Numbered from the stretch's first letter, positions 36,156 through 48,302 are shown. The stretch: 64,000 nt of DNA from Pelodictyon luteolum (GCA_020721225.1 DYNE01000009.1:1-64000), one strand, 5' to 3'. Notes: a model not told the origin generated them from the sequence alone. Made by a program: numbers and translations.

Positions 36156-36728
36156 ATGAACGCTCCTTCGAAAATCGGCCCCAACTCCATTATACAAACC
36201 GTAGCCGCCCTTGAAGAGAGCTTCGGAAAAACCGAAGCTGAAGCCATACTGCAACGCATCGGACAGGGACAATGGATCGGCAACCTGCCGAAAGAAATGA
36301 CCGAGGAGTCGAAATTCCACAGCCTCGTAACCGCAATTGAAAAAGAGATCGGGGAAAGAAAAACCTCCTCGATTCTCGAAGAAGCCGGCCGCCGCACCGC
36401 CGCCTACCTGCTCAGGGTTCGCATACCGGGTTTCTTCCAGAAAATCCTCAAACCGCTTCCTCCCGGGCTCGCATTCAAGCTCTTTCTCTTCGCCATCAGC
36501 AAAAATGCCTGGACCTTCGCGGGAAGCGGCGAATTCAGCTACACCACGGGAAAAGCCCCGGAGATCAAGGTCAAGGTGACGCACCCGAGCAAGCCTGTTG
36601 TGGGCAACTTCTACCTCGGCACCTTCGAAGCACTGCTCGAAGAACTGGTAAACCCTAAAACAAAAATCAAGGCGACGATCAAACAGCAGAAAAACTGCAT
36701 CCTCTGCACCTACCGCTGCATGATCTGA
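36156..36728 (+). CDS. bchJ: BchJ, V4R-domain protein of bacteriochlorophyll synthesis
   Basis: This 190-residue protein has a C-terminal V4R (4-vinyl reductase) domain at about 120-190 with GSGEFSY, a GNFYLGTFEALLEEL segment and closing cysteines (CILCTYRCMI). BchJ was first named for vinyl reduction; later work showed BciA does that in Chlorobi, and BchJ seems to help substrate flow or enzyme assembly at that stage. It follows the lipoprotein gene by about 90 bp on the same strand. BciA is encoded elsewhere in this window, at 3112-4149. Confidence 0.85.
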   Translation: MNAPSKIGPNSIIQTVAALEESFGKTEAEAILQRIGQGQWIGNLPKEMTEESKFHSLVTAIEKEIGERKTSSILEEAGRRTAAYLLRVRIPGFFQKILKPLPPGLAFKLFLFAISKNAWTFAGSGEFSYTTGKAPEIKVKVTHPSKPVVGNFYLGTFEALLEELVNPKTKIKATIKQQKNCILCTYRCMI

Positions 36729-36805
36729 GAGCCGCATACCTTGTCGGGCAGGCCACCTGAGCCTGTCCGACCGTTATTCCGTACCGGCTTCGACCGTAGG
36801 CGAGA

Positions 36806-37190
36806 ACGTAACCGCGTTTATCCCCTCCCCGCAGCCTCCTTCACCACCTGTCGAATGAACACCTGAATTGCGCAGCAAATTCGATCAGGCACTGCTTGCG
36901 CTCGGTCGCCTTGACAAGTGTTTCGACACTTCTGACGGACACGTGGCTTTTTCTCAATATGTATGCTCTCAAAAAGGCTGTTCTTTCGTCCATGATCGAG
37001 GGCACACTGTCGTCTCTTTGAGATCTGCTTCTGTTCGAACTCGACGAGAAACCCGGAGACCCGGTTGATGATGGAGAGGAAGTAAGCAATTACACTGCTG
37101 CACTTAACCGTGGACCGGAAAGACTCAACGGCGGCTTTCCCTTGTCATTGCGTTTGATGAAAGAGGTGCACGGGATTCTATTTTACCAAA
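36806..37190 (+). pseudogene. Decayed Fic-family protein, N-terminal remnant
   Basis: Read in two frames, the DNA matches the N-terminal helical region of Fic/DOC adenylyltransferases. The first frame gives AFIPSPQPPSPPVE, a TGA at 36856, then LRSKFDQALLALGRLD. A +1 shift near 36916 leads to LLTDTWLFLNMYALKKAVLSS, then MIEGTLSSL, a TGA at 37019, then DLLLFELDEKP...EEVSNYTAALNRG and FPLSLRLMKEVHGILF. Similarity stops near 37180. The catalytic HPFxxGNGR motif is missing. Two stops, one frameshift and truncation show a dead gene. Intact relatives AMPylate proteins, often as toxins. Confidence 0.8.
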
Positions 37191-37213
37191 GGAAGAGACA
37201 GCGAAAAAACGCA

Positions 37214-37897
37214 TCAACGCAACTGATACACTGCGATCCTTTTATCAAGCTCATGGAGCCCCTCAACGGTAAGGGTGGGCTCCATGCCCAAGGGGTCGAA
37301 AACCGCTTCGGGCGAACGCCTGACCCATACGGCCTTCATACCTGCCGAAACGGCTCCGATAACATCGAAAGGATTGCCGGAAACCAGCCACGCGCTGTTG
37401 GCCTCCGTACCGGCAATGCCGAGAAAATGCCAGTACACTGCAGGGTCGGGCTTGAACGAATGCACATCGTGGACGCTCACCACGCCGAGAAAGAACTCTC
37501 TTATCCCTGCCCCTTCGAGCAGGGTTTCAACGGCTTCCGCTGTGCCGTTGGAGAAGGCCCACAAACGGAATCCGGACGTTTTCAGGCTTGCCAGCCCTGC
37601 AGAAACGTCGTCGAAAGCAGGAAGGGTGCGGTAGCTATCGAGCAACTCCTGTTTCTCCCCGGCTGTCAGGCAGATTCCAAGAAATTCAGAGGCATAGTCG
37701 AGCGCATCGCGCGTGCATACGGCAAAGGGTTCATAACGGCGCATGAGCGCACGCCGGAAGGAGTACTCGAGCTGCTTCTGGCGCCACAGTTGCGAAAAAT
37801 CCGCAGCTTTCACGCCGCACGTTTTCCGCAGCCGTTCGACAAGGCCATCCGTGTCGATCAGAGTGCCATAGACGTCGAATGCAATGGTCTGGGTCAT
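37214..37897 (-). CDS. Haloacid dehalogenase type II-like hydrolase
   Basis: This 227-residue HAD-superfamily protein has the nucleophile Asp in FDVYGTLID, motif II in WAFSNGTAEAV, the Lys in FKPDPAVYW and the acidic motif in VSGNPFDVIGA. The pattern matches L-2-haloacid dehalogenase/phosphatase (subfamily IA, type II). The substrate is unknown; small phosphoesters or haloacids are possible. Its 3' end abuts the Fic remnant, which is on the opposite strand. Confidence 0.88.
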   Translation of the reverse strand: MTQTIAFDVYGTLIDTDGLVERLRKTCGVKAADFSQLWRQKQLEYSFRRALMRRYEPFAVCTRDALDYASEFLGICLTAGEKQELLDSYRTLPAFDDVSAGLASLKTSGFRLWAFSNGTAEAVETLLEGAGIREFFLGVVSVHDVHSFKPDPAVYWHFLGIAGTEANSAWLVSGNPFDVIGAVSAGMKAVWVRRSPEAVFDPLGMEPTLTVEGLHELDKRIAVYQLR

Positions 37898-37995
37898 GGG
37901 ACTTATTGGACTATTAACTTATTAAAAAATTAAGACAGTGTTTTTGAGCATTGCAAAAACAATATTCGTCCCATACTCCGGTCTTCCCATAAAAG

Positions 37996-38022
37996 CAAAA
38001 GCGGGCATTTCGCCCGCTTTCA
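37996..38022 (-). terminator. Intrinsic terminator after bchL
   Basis: AAAGCGGGC at 37998-38006 pairs with GCCCGCTTT at 38012-38020. Read on the - strand the stem is followed by TTTTGCTTTT. It lies about 30 bp beyond the bchL stop and ends the bchNBL operon. Confidence 0.8.
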
Positions 38023-38050
38023 TGAATAGTATGCTTACAAACCCGATCGC

Positions 38051-38878
38051 TTACTGCCAGCCGCCGACCATGCTGAATATTTCGCGGTCGCCGATCGGCA
38101 CTGGTACGGTTGCTGCCGGATTTTCCTGCATGAGGAAATCGGCGATTTCATTGTAGGGGACAAGACAATCGTCCTTGCCTGGCTGGTCTTCCATGGCAAA
38201 AAGGGTTTTTCCGGCAAACCGGCTCTTGCGGATCAGCTCGTGATAGGGCACTTTGGCCAGCAGTCGTGTGCCTACCTTTTCGGCAAACTGATCGAGCATA
38301 TTGGTGCCGCCTCCGGTAGTGTAATCGACCCTGTTGGCGACGATACCGGCAAGTTTGACCTTGTAGCGTACGCTTTTCTGCTGGATGGCCATGCAGAGAC
38401 GATTCGCGGCAAAAATGCTGTCGAAGTCGTTGGTCGCGATGATGATTGCATAATCCGCATAGTTCAGCGGCGCGCTGAATCCACCGCAGACCACATCGCC
38501 GAGCACGTCAAAAAGAATTACATCGTATTTATCGTAAAGACCGAGCTCCTGCAGAAGGGTAACCGATTCGCCAACCACGTAACCTCCGCAGCCGCTCCCT
38601 GCGGGAGGGCCGCCGGCCTCCAGGCCGTCGATGCCAGCGAAACCGGTTTCGATAACATCCTCGGCGGTAAGATCTTCGTGATGGAAATCAACCTCTTCAA
38701 GAGCTTCGATGACGGTTTTCTGAAGTTTTCCGGTAATGGGAAATGTGCTGTCGTGTTTAGGATCGCAGCCGATCTGCAGCACTTTCGCGCCCTTCAGCGC
38801 CAGAGCAGCAGATATGTTGGCACTTGTCGTGCTTTTTCCGATACCGCCCTTACCGTATACAGCCAAGACTAAACTCAT
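38051..38878 (-). CDS. bchL: Light-independent protochlorophyllide reductase, ATP-binding subunit
   Basis: This 275-residue NifH-like Fe protein donates electrons to BchNB, with two ATP per electron. The P-loop is [16 protein letters not shown] near residue 10. The cluster cysteines are in [11 protein letters not shown] and [11 protein letters not shown]; the homodimer shares one [4Fe-4S] cluster. It is the last gene in the bchN-bchB-bchL operon and lies 35 bp after bchB. The reaction reduces the D ring of protochlorophyllide in the dark, a step needed for all chlorophylls in this organism. Confidence 0.97.
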   Translation of the reverse strand: MSLVLAVYGKGGIGKSTTSANISAALALKGAKVLQIGCDPKHDSTFPITGKLQKTVIEALEEVDFHHEDLTAEDVIETGFAGIDGLEAGGPPAGSGCGGYVVGESVTLLQELGLYDKYDVILFDVLGDVVCGGFSAPLNYADYAIIIATNDFDSIFAANRLCMAIQQKSVRYKVKLAGIVANRVDYTTGGGTNMLDQFAEKVGTRLLAKVPYHELIRKSRFAGKTLFAMEDQPGKDDCLVPYNEIADFLMQENPAATVPVPIGDREIFSMVGGWQ

Positions 38879-38913
38879 AATAGAAACAGGAAAAATGTGA
38901 TTGAATAAAATCC

Positions 38914-40521
38914 TTATCCGCCAAGCGATTCTTTTGCCTGCCTGAACACCTCGGCCGTTACGCTGAGCGAACCCTGCTCACGGGCAAAGTTTTCTGTGTT
39001 CTTTCTCACTTTTTTACGCACGAAAAACGGTACCTTTTTAAGCATGTTCTCAGCCTCGTCGGTCCAGCTCATCCCGTCAGCCTCCGTTGCGGCTTGCACC
39101 GGAGACGATACGGCGGAACTTCCGGCAGAGTCGCTGTCGTGACAGTTCGAAGCCTGCGGCGCACCTTCGGACGGAGCGGTTTCGTCCTCGTATTCAAGAC
39201 CGGCGTCACCGAAGAAATCAATCAGGTGCTTTTCGAGACCGAGCTTGCATGAAAGATAAACCCTGTCGGCAATAACATCGGCTCCATCGAACCCGAAGAA
39301 CGGGTAATAGCCAAGCAGGTGGTTTTCGATATGGGTAGGAGGACAGACCACCATGCAGGGCACATCGAGCTTGCGACAGCTGTGACGCTCCATCTGTGTT
39401 CCGCAGACGAGGTCGGGCATCTCCTCCTCTATGACTTTCGAAACATCCTGAAACTTGTCGGTAACCATAAGCGGGCCGGGAAGGTACCCTTCAAGCTCTT
39501 TTCGTACCGCATCCGCATGCCGGTGCATGTAGGTTCCGGCTCCGATGATCTGCATGCCGAGCTCATCGCGAAGAAACTTCACGATGCTGACCGTATGGGT
39601 GGCATCGCCGAAAACAAAGGCCCGTTTATTGCTGAAACTTTCCATATCGGCTGTTCTCGCAAACCAGGGAACTCCGCTTGGGGCGCTCATGCCGTCAAGC
39701 GAAAAAGCATTGAGCTTCGGCATGCCGAGAGGAGGAACGCCCCGTTCAGCGCCGACAACGTTGATTTTTTCAATGACGGAACGGAGCCATGCAAGGGTGG
39801 GCTCCACGCCTATCGGAGCTTCATAGATTGCCGGCATGCCGAACGTTTCGCCGAGGTACCCGGCAGCTGTCGCGCCGATCTCCCGATAGGGAGCGATATT
39901 GAGCCAGGCAGCAGGCAGTTTCCTGAGATCCTCGATGCCTGCGCCCCACGGCGCGACGACATTGACGGAAATTCCAAGCGTCTGAAGCATCCGCCGGAGG
40001 CTTGTCAGGTTGGCGCGAAGATGAAAACCGAGCGAGGTAAAACCGATAAGGTTGACCGAAGGAATGGCCGTTTTTTCCTGTGCGACGGCAAACCGCTTCA
40101 CCAGTTCGACAAGAAGACCGTCGGCCGCCTCGTTTTCGGATACTCTGAAGGGATTGAGCGCATAGACCAGAAGCTTCTCTTCCGGAACTCCGGAATGAGC
40201 GGCAAGCTGATAAAGATCTTCCTGAAGAAGCGCCGTACTGCAGCTCGGAGCGATAACCGTAAGATCGGGATTGTAATGGTGAGCTACCTGCTGCAGGGTT
40301 CCGGGAAGTCTCGATACGCCCTGCGCAAGGTCTCTTCCGCGAACCACGCTGATCGACAGGCCGGGAAAATCTGGAGTTCGTTCAAGCATGCTATAGGTCG
40401 CCGTAATGTAATCGTCGCCCTGCGGGGCATGATAGACGGTATGAACCCCTTTCATGCTGTTTGTGATACGGCTGATACCATGAAGGGCAGTGCCCTCATA
40501 GAGCCAGAAAGCTAAGCGCAT
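38914..40521 (-). CDS. bchB: Light-independent protochlorophyllide reductase subunit B
   Basis: This 535-residue NifK-like subunit has Asp36 (HAPQGDDYI), the unusual ligand that with three BchN cysteines holds the [4Fe-4S] NB-cluster. [11 protein letters not shown] and the [17 protein letters not shown] region follow. A Ser/Ala/Pro-rich, low-complexity stretch of about 35 residues (around 440-480) links the core to a C-terminal helical domain ([23 protein letters not shown]) conserved in the family. It is the middle gene of the operon. Confidence 0.97.
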   Translation of the reverse strand: MRLAFWLYEGTALHGISRITNSMKGVHTVYHAPQGDDYITATYSMLERTPDFPGLSISVVRGRDLAQGVSRLPGTLQQVAHHYNPDLTVIAPSCSTALLQEDLYQLAAHSGVPEEKLLVYALNPFRVSENEAADGLLVELVKRFAVAQEKTAIPSVNLIGFTSLGFHLRANLTSLRRMLQTLGISVNVVAPWGAGIEDLRKLPAAWLNIAPYREIGATAAGYLGETFGMPAIYEAPIGVEPTLAWLRSVIEKINVVGAERGVPPLGMPKLNAFSLDGMSAPSGVPWFARTADMESFSNKRAFVFGDATHTVSIVKFLRDELGMQIIGAGTYMHRHADAVRKELEGYLPGPLMVTDKFQDVSKVIEEEMPDLVCGTQMERHSCRKLDVPCMVVCPPTHIENHLLGYYPFFGFDGADVIADRVYLSCKLGLEKHLIDFFGDAGLEYEDETAPSEGAPQASNCHDSDSAGSSAVSSPVQAATEADGMSWTDEAENMLKKVPFFVRKKVRKNTENFAREQGSLSVTAEVFRQAKESLGG

Positions 40522-40560
40522 ACTCTAATGACGTTTGTTATTGCATTTCTTTTCGGAGAA

Positions 40561-41823
40561 TTATTCAGCGCTCGGCATGACCCCTTCAAGCCATACCTCT
40601 TTGTCGAAAGCGGGCAGTTTGCTGCGACGCATAAGCGGCGAAACAAACAAATTAGCCAGGGATATTACTCCCGACCAGCTGTGAATGGGCACAAGCATGA
40701 ACTCCATGCTCCATTTGACGACAAAGCCGTGACCGGCAAACGGATTGGCGGTCATCAGGGAGGTAACGATCAGATCGGGCTGTATGCGCTCGACATCCTC
40801 GAGCTGGCGATGAAAATTGGGCTGCTCTACGACACGCACGCCGTCAAGCGCGGCAAGTTCACGTCCGAGAAATTTTTTATTTATATAGGCACTGCTGCAC
40901 TCCACCACATCGGCTCCGGCGCTTTTAAGAAAACGCGCAAGCGGCAGTTCCATCATGGTATCAGCGGTAAGAAAAACCTTTTTGTCGCGAAGAAGCTCAG
41001 TCTGTTTGCGAATCTTCTCCCATGCGGCCTGTTCGCGATCGCGAAGATCGACGGTAATGCCGAATTCGCAGGCCAGATCTTCCCAGAAAGCTCTGGTACC
41101 ATCGGGACCGAAAGGAAAGAGCGAGTGGAGCGTTCTGGCTCCCCGTTCACGCTCCAGCTTGACGGCAACCCTTGATAGATAAGGCTGGATCGGGGCAAGT
41201 ACAGTATCGGGACCGATTGCGGGCATCCTGTCGAAACGGGATTCCGGGAGGAAACCGCCGACAGGAATACCGAGCGCTTCCGCCTCCGCCCTGAGATCGT
41301 CGGCCGTAGCATCGTTCACAGAACCGAGAAAAACCACATTTTTCTGTCCGGCAGGAGCTTCGGGGCAATAAGGCACCAGAGCGTGCAGCACAGAGTCCTC
41401 GGCTTGCGTGAAATTGTAAACCAGACCGCTGGCGGGCACGAAAAGCACCGGGACGTCCTGAGTGCTGAGATGATGGGCAAGGCCCTTGAAATCGACTTTC
41501 ATGACCTCGGGAGTACACGAGGAGAGAAGAAAAATCACTGACGGATTGTGGTCGGCCTTGATTTCAGCGATAATCTCTTCGAGAGTCGGCTCCTGCTTCG
41601 CGAGATCGCCCTCCTCTATCAGGGCAATGCCGAAACGGGGTTTGGCAAAAATCATCATGCCAAGCGCGTTCTGCAGAAAATGCGCGCAGGTATGCGTACC
41701 GAGAATCAGAAAAAAACTGTCCTTTATTTTCTGATACATCCAGCCGACACAGGCAAGGCCGCAGAAACTGTGCGTAACATTATCTTCCTTGATTATCGGA
41801 AATTCGCCGGGAACCTGCATCAT
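40561..41823 (-). CDS. bchN: Light-independent protochlorophyllide reductase subunit N
   Basis: This 420-residue NifD-like subunit has the cluster ligands in [19 protein letters not shown] and LLSSCTPEV. The start at 41823 ([15 protein letters not shown]) is preceded by AGGAGG nine bases away; the longer frame upstream lacks support. It is the first gene of bchN-bchB-bchL. An AT-rich leader of about 130 bp upstream should contain the operon promoter. Confidence 0.97.
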   Translation of the reverse strand: MMQVPGEFPIIKEDNVTHSFCGLACVGWMYQKIKDSFFLILGTHTCAHFLQNALGMMIFAKPRFGIALIEEGDLAKQEPTLEEIIAEIKADHNPSVIFLLSSCTPEVMKVDFKGLAHHLSTQDVPVLFVPASGLVYNFTQAEDSVLHALVPYCPEAPAGQKNVVFLGSVNDATADDLRAEAEALGIPVGGFLPESRFDRMPAIGPDTVLAPIQPYLSRVAVKLERERGARTLHSLFPFGPDGTRAFWEDLACEFGITVDLRDREQAAWEKIRKQTELLRDKKVFLTADTMMELPLARFLKSAGADVVECSSAYINKKFLGRELAALDGVRVVEQPNFHRQLEDVERIQPDLIVTSLMTANPFAGHGFVVKWSMEFMLVPIHSWSGVISLANLFVSPLMRRSKLPAFDKEVWLEGVMPSAE

Positions 41824-41951
41824 GAAGTTTTTCCTCCTGAAATCGTTACCGACCGCACTCAATCCCGGAATCGGGAACAAGCGAAATTGTGCTCGCGGCG
41901 GTCAAACTTAAAGAAACTGAAGATATAATATTTTTCATTAATCCTGTACTC

Positions 41952-42257
41952 TCAGGCTCCCCCTATTTTCGCATGAACCGAAGCCTGTTTATCGCCAAGA
42001 TGCACGTCGCGATCGCGGCGGTCGTCGATTTTAAGTACCGTATAAACTCTCTGAACTCCCATACCGAAAGCTTGCTCATGCAGAAGCCCGGCAATGGAAA
42101 ACAGCTCGGACGCCGGCCCTTCGACCGTCGTACCCATATCGTGAAGCCGATAGCTGCAGCCGCTTCCGGCAAGAAGTTCCTGCAGTGAGGCTATAAAGGA
42201 GCTGAAACCCGTGCTTCGGCCGTCGAGAGGAATAACGGTAATGTCCATGAGTGCCAT
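41952..42257 (-). CDS. MTH1187/thiamine-binding-like small protein (DUF77)
   Basis: This 101-residue protein begins MDITVIPLDG and has YRLHDMGTTVEG and VQRVYTVLKIDDRRDR, as in the MTH1187/YkoF-like fold that forms small ligand-binding oligomers; some members bind thiamine. It lies 20 bp downstream of purA and probably shares its transcript. Function in this organism is not known. Confidence 0.8.
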   Translation of the reverse strand: MALMDITVIPLDGRSTGFSSFIASLQELLAGSGCSYRLHDMGTTVEGPASELFSIAGLLHEQAFGMGVQRVYTVLKIDDRRDRDVHLGDKQASVHAKIGGA

Positions 42258-42277
42258 CGCAGTACCCGGATCGACCC

Positions 42278-44172
<1,895 letters not shown>

Positions 44173-44329
44173 GCAACAAAGAAAAAAAACAATCCGGCCC
44201 ACCTTTGGCAGACCTGAAATACTGTAGGAAAAAGGAAGCTAAAAAACCTTGCGTTAAAAACCCAAATGTTTAACTTTCGTGAGCTTTTCCAACGATTTTG
44301 CTTATCATCATAAGGCGTAAAACGGCACC

Positions 44330-45784
44330 ATGGCACTACAGATCTACAACTCTCTTTCACGCAGCAAGGAAACTTTCGAACCGGTCCATCCCGGAGTTGT
44401 CGGCATGTATGTATGCGGACCTACCGTTTACGGTCATGCACATCTCGGCCATGCGAAAAGCTATGTTTCGTTTGACGTTGTAGCCAGATGGCTGCGACAG
44501 AGCGGGTATCGGGTGCGATACGTGCAGAACATCACCGACGTAGGACATCTCACCGACGATGCCGACCAGGGCGAGGACAAGATAGCACGCCAGGCCCGAC
44601 TCGAGAAAACCGATCCGATGGAAGTTGCCCAGTACTATACGCGCAGCTTCTATGAAGACATGGACCGTCTGGGCGTCGAACGCCCGAATATCGCACCGAC
44701 CGCTACCGGACATGTGCCCGAGCAGATAGCCCTGATCAGGCAGCTGGTCGAGTCATCTCATGCATATGTTGTGAACGGCAACGTCTATTTTTCTGTACAA
44801 TCCTTTCCGGACTATGGAAAACTGTCGGGCAGAACCGATCAGGATGCCCTTCAGTCAGGTACGCGAGTTGAGGTAAGAAGCGAAAAACGGCATCCTTCCG
44901 ACTTCGCTCTCTGGAAAAAAGCCGAAGAGGGTCATATCATGAAATGGGAGTCGCCATGGGGAACCGGTTACCCTGGATGGCATGTCGAATGCTCAGCGAT
45001 GTCGATGAAATATCTTGGAGAGACCGTCGATATTCACGGCGGAGGCATGGAAAACAAGTTTCCCCATCACGACTGCGAGATTGCCCAGTCGGAAGCTGCT
45101 ACCGGCAGACCATATGTGCGATACTGGATGCACAACAACATGGTGACCGTTGGCGGAATCAAAATGGGTAAGTCTCTGAAAAATTCCGTAAATCTGAAGG
45201 ATCTGTTTCTCGAAACCGACCCGATGGTAATCCGCTTTTTCATTCTTCAGTCCCACTACCGTTCACCTCTCGATTTTTCGGAAGCGGCAATCCGGGCCTC
45301 TTCAGCAGGTCTCGAAAAACTGCAGGATACCCGCCAGCGACTGCAAAAAACCCAACCGGAAACCGGAAAATTCGACAGCGCAGCTTTCACGGAAAGATTC
45401 ACTGCAGCAATGGATGACGACTTCAACACGCCGCTTGCCATTTCAATCCTTTTTGATTTTTCAAAATCAGTCAACAGCGCGCTTGATAAACAGGAAGGAC
45501 TTTCAACGGACTCGATAGCCGAAGCAACAGCATTTCTCGATACGTTCGCGGGAAAAGTTCTGGGAGTCATCTCTGCCTGCAATGAGACGTCCGGACATAT
45601 ATCAGGAAACAGCCATCAGACGCTTGAGAGGGTTATTGCCATCCTGCTCGATATGCGTATCGAGGCCCGAAATAACAAGGACTTTGCCTTGAGTGACCGT
45701 ATTCGGGACAGGCTGCTCGAAGCCGGGGTTGAAGTAAAGGATACCAGAGAGGGTGCAATCTGGTCGCTTAAAACCGAACCATGA
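44330..45784 (+). CDS. cysS: Cysteinyl-tRNA synthetase
   Basis: This 484-residue class I synthetase has the zinc Cys in YVCGPTVYG, the HIGH-type motif HAHLGH and the KMSKS-type loop as KMGKS (GGIKMGKSLKNSV). Ser in that loop is changed to Gly while both lysine-side anchors remain. The GWHVECSAMS and HHDCEIAQSEA zinc ligands are present. It charges tRNA-Cys. Converges with the guanylyltransferase gene. Confidence 0.96.
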   Translation: MALQIYNSLSRSKETFEPVHPGVVGMYVCGPTVYGHAHLGHAKSYVSFDVVARWLRQSGYRVRYVQNITDVGHLTDDADQGEDKIARQARLEKTDPMEVAQYYTRSFYEDMDRLGVERPNIAPTATGHVPEQIALIRQLVESSHAYVVNGNVYFSVQSFPDYGKLSGRTDQDALQSGTRVEVRSEKRHPSDFALWKKAEEGHIMKWESPWGTGYPGWHVECSAMSMKYLGETVDIHGGGMENKFPHHDCEIAQSEAATGRPYVRYWMHNNMVTVGGIKMGKSLKNSVNLKDLFLETDPMVIRFFILQSHYRSPLDFSEAAIRASSAGLEKLQDTRQRLQKTQPETGKFDSAAFTERFTAAMDDDFNTPLAISILFDFSKSVNSALDKQEGLSTDSIAEATAFLDTFAGKVLGVISACNETSGHISGNSHQTLERVIAILLDMRIEARNNKDFALSDRIRDRLLEAGVEVKDTREGAIWSLKTEP

Positions 45785-45828
45785 AGCCAGAACTCGGCTT
45801 CTTCGATGTGACTCCGCAACTTCTTGAT

Positions 45829-46950
45829 CTACAGGAACTCTTCGCGCTTTTCGCGTCTCAGCAGATCGACAATTGCGGAAACCTTGCCCGTATCGTCTTT
45901 ATTGCAGATCATCAGCACATCACCGGTGTCCACCACGATCAGATCGTTGACACCGACCAGGCAAACAAGCTTCCCCTGCGGTTTTCTCAGAAATACACCT
46001 GAACTTTCCACCCTCATTACGTCCAGTTCGCAAGTATCTTCAGGATTTTCATGACTGGCGCTTATCCGCGCAACCTCATCCCAGCTGACGAGATCGCTCC
46101 ACCCGAAATCGCCCGCCAGCATATATACCGGATCGGCTTTTTCCATAATTCCGTGATCGATGGAAACCGGATGAATCCAGCTGTAAACATCCTCGATAAC
46201 CTCATCTTCGGTATCGGTGCCGAGATGCTCATGAATAGTGAGAAGATCCTTGTACAGTTCAGGCATTGAACGCTCGAACTCCCGGCAGATCGCATCGATA
46301 TGCCAGATAAACACACCGCTGTTCCAGAAAAAGTCCCTGCTTTCAAGAAATTGCACCGCAGTTGCATAATCAGGCTTCTCCGCGAACGTCTTCACCCTGA
46401 AAAGCGTGTATCCCCGCACTCCATCTTCTGGCGGCATCTCCTCGGAATGGCCGGCCGACTGTATATAGCCATATTCGGTTTCAGGATAGACAGGAGTAAG
46501 GCCAATGGTGATCAGCCCTTTTTTTTCAGAAGCGATCCGTATGCCAACTTCAAGAATTTTTATAAACGACTCCACATCACGCACATCATGATCAGAAGGA
46601 AGCACAACGGTGACCGCGTCCGGATCTCTCTTTTTAATATGGGCTGTTGCAAGAGCTATACAGGGAGCCGTATTGCGCGCCGATGGTTCGGCAATGATAT
46701 TTTCCGGACTGATATCCGTGCCTCCGGCTATGATGCACTCTCTGCCCTCCCTGCTGGTGATGACGATTATCCTTTCAGGAGGAACAAGCGAAGCGATCCG
46801 CCTGACGGTAAGCGAAAACATCGAATCGAGCTGGAAAAGCTCAAGACACTGTGCAGGCTGTTTTTTCCTTGCAGCCGGCCATAGGGCTTTAGCCGATCCC
46901 CCGGCCATGATAACGGCATAAACATGACTGTTCGGCATAGTATTCACCAA
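45829..46950 (-). CDS. Mannose-1-phosphate guanylyltransferase-like nucleotidyltransferase
   Basis: This 373-residue NTP-transferase is similar to ManC/GMP family enzymes without the isomerase domain. It has VLPSDHDV, the metal and sugar site FAEKP, NSGVFIW and SIDHGIMEK. The N-terminal signature, usually GGSGTRLWPLSR, reads GGSAKALWPAARKKQPAQ, so the conserved Arg of GTR is gone and the downstream KRPKQ is KQPAQ. This may shift or weaken activity. The start is MVN at 46950 or Met four codons later. It probably provides GDP-sugars for the envelope. Confidence 0.85.
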   Translation of the reverse strand: MVNTMPNSHVYAVIMAGGSAKALWPAARKKQPAQCLELFQLDSMFSLTVRRIASLVPPERIIVITSREGRECIIAGGTDISPENIIAEPSARNTAPCIALATAHIKKRDPDAVTVVLPSDHDVRDVESFIKILEVGIRIASEKKGLITIGLTPVYPETEYGYIQSAGHSEEMPPEDGVRGYTLFRVKTFAEKPDYATAVQFLESRDFFWNSGVFIWHIDAICREFERSMPELYKDLLTIHEHLGTDTEDEVIEDVYSWIHPVSIDHGIMEKADPVYMLAGDFGWSDLVSWDEVARISASHENPEDTCELDVMRVESSGVFLRKPQGKLVCLVGVNDLIVVDTGDVLMICNKDDTGKVSAIVDLLRREKREEFL

Positions 46951-47073
46951 TTCGTTATCGCCAATTGAAAGCCGTATTATCGGTACTCTTCCGCGGCCTT
47001 TCGAAATGGCTGTTGTCTATAAGCCTAAAAAGTCTTTTTTTCCTTTAACCATAGTAATCAATAAACCGTTAAG

Positions 47074-47736
47074 ATGAAACGTCACACAGAGGAGCTCGAT
47101 GCGCTGAAAGAACTCTGCTCCCGCGAACAGATGGCACTCACAGAGTCACAGTATGAACTGCTGGCAGCCTATGCGTTGCTGCTCGAACAGTGGAACAAAA
47201 AAATTAATCTTATCAGCAGAAAAGAAGATGCACCCGTTATCATCAAACATGTTTTTCACTCTCTGCTTATGGGTCTGTTCCATCCGTTCTCTGCTGGTGA
47301 AAAAGTGCTTGATCTTGGAACAGGAGGAGGATTGCCGGGTATTCCGCTGGCTATCGCCTGGCCTGATACAAGGTTTCTGCTCGTCGATTCTACCGGAAAA
47401 AAAATTGCCGCATGTCAGTCCATGATCAAAGAGCTGGGAATCAGCAACGCCATTGCGCTGCATTCAAGAGTTGAGGAGTTGAAAGGGCTCACGTTCGATA
47501 CGGTGCTGAGCCGTCAGGTTGCGCAGCTTGAGCAACTGTGCGCCTATACATATCGCTTTCTGAAACCGGAAGGCTGTCTTATCTGCCTGAAAGGAGGAAA
47601 TCTTGAGGAGGAGATCAAAACGGCTCTCGAAGCCAGGCATGCCCACCATGGCTTTCCGTCAACGATCGAACATTTTGCTATCAGCGGATTCAGTCCGTTT
47701 TTCGCGGAAAAAGAGATAGTCATTGCCAGGATGTAA
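47074..47736 (+). CDS. rsmG: 16S rRNA m7G527 methyltransferase
   Basis: This 220-residue RsmG/GidB enzyme has WNKKINLIS, the SAM motif VLDLGTGGGLPGIPLA, LLVDSTGKK and the catalytic-region SRQVAQLEQL. In many bacteria it lies near the origin with gidA, but here it stands alone, diverging from the guanylyltransferase gene. It methylates G527 of 16S rRNA. Confidence 0.95.
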   Translation: MKRHTEELDALKELCSREQMALTESQYELLAAYALLLEQWNKKINLISRKEDAPVIIKHVFHSLLMGLFHPFSAGEKVLDLGTGGGLPGIPLAIAWPDTRFLLVDSTGKKIAACQSMIKELGISNAIALHSRVEELKGLTFDTVLSRQVAQLEQLCAYTYRFLKPEGCLICLKGGNLEEEIKTALEARHAHHGFPSTIEHFAISGFSPFFAEKEIVIARM

Positions 47737-47768
47737 GATGACCTTCCAGGCAATGACTATGAATGTTT
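47718..47768 (+). terminator. Probable rsmG terminator overlapping its stop codon
   Basis: AGTCATTGCC at 47718-47727 pairs exactly with GGCAATGACT at 47749-47758. A T-rich stretch (GTTTTTG) follows about six bases later. The left arm lies inside the last codons of rsmG and the TAA at 47734 is in the loop. The loop is long and the U-tract displaced, so efficiency is uncertain. Confidence 0.5.
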
Positions 47769-47798
47769 TTGTAATAACCCGATTAGCCGAAAAGGGAA

Positions 47799-48254
47799 TT
47801 ACTCGGCTGTTGCGGTAGCAGTGGCTTCAGTTTTTTTCGATCCCTTGACGCGTTTTGCGCGATCCTGCTTTCCTGGTAACTGCTTTGACGGTGCTTCTGC
47901 ATAATCAACCAACTCGATGACGGCCATTTTCGCTGCATCGCCGAAACGCGGTGCAAGCTTGATTATTCTGGTATATCCGCCATTACGGTCTCCGATTTTC
48001 GATACGATATCTTCAAAAAGCATTTTGACGGCATCTTTGTCTCTTATGCTTTTAAATATTTCGCGCTGTGCATGCACTGTACCTTTACGCGCTTTCGTGA
48101 TAATTTTCTCTACGACTTTCCTTGTTTCCTTGGCCTTTGCTTCTGTCGTTTCGATACGTTTGTAAACAAGCAGCTGTGTTGACAGATTGGCAAGAGTCGC
48201 CTTTCTATGAGCTGCAGTTCTTCCGAGTTTTCTTGCCGGCTTAACTTTACGCAT
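47799..48254 (-). CDS. rplQ: 50S ribosomal protein L17
   Basis: This 151-residue protein starts [19 protein letters not shown] and has the family body [17 protein letters not shown], with an added C-terminal tail rich in Lys, Thr and Ala ([11 protein letters not shown]). It is the last gene of the ribosomal cluster, 48 bp after rpoA. No strong terminator was found beyond it; a small AGCCGA/TCGGCT stem overlaps its end. Confidence 0.96.
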   Translation of the reverse strand: MRKVKPARKLGRTAAHRKATLANLSTQLLVYKRIETTEAKAKETRKVVEKIITKARKGTVHAQREIFKSIRDKDAVKMLFEDIVSKIGDRNGGYTRIIKLAPRFGDAAKMAVIELVDYAEAPSKQLPGKQDRAKRVKGSKKTEATATATAE

Positions 48255-48302
48255 GACTGATTCCTGATCTCAAAAATTCGAAAAATAATCCAATTAATTT
48301 TG

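Noticed and set aside
36841-37089. 82-codon - strand frame beside the dehalogenase gene
   Set aside because: The same DNA read on the + strand is a recognisable Fic remnant, which explains the region better.
39319-40515. 398-codon open frame on the + strand
   Set aside because: It is the antisense shadow of bchB; the bchB protein is strongly conserved and the antisense product resembles nothing.
47785-47808. AGCCGA/TCGGCT stem at the rplQ end as a terminator
   Set aside because: Only six base pairs, a long loop, overlap with coding sequence and no T-tract.
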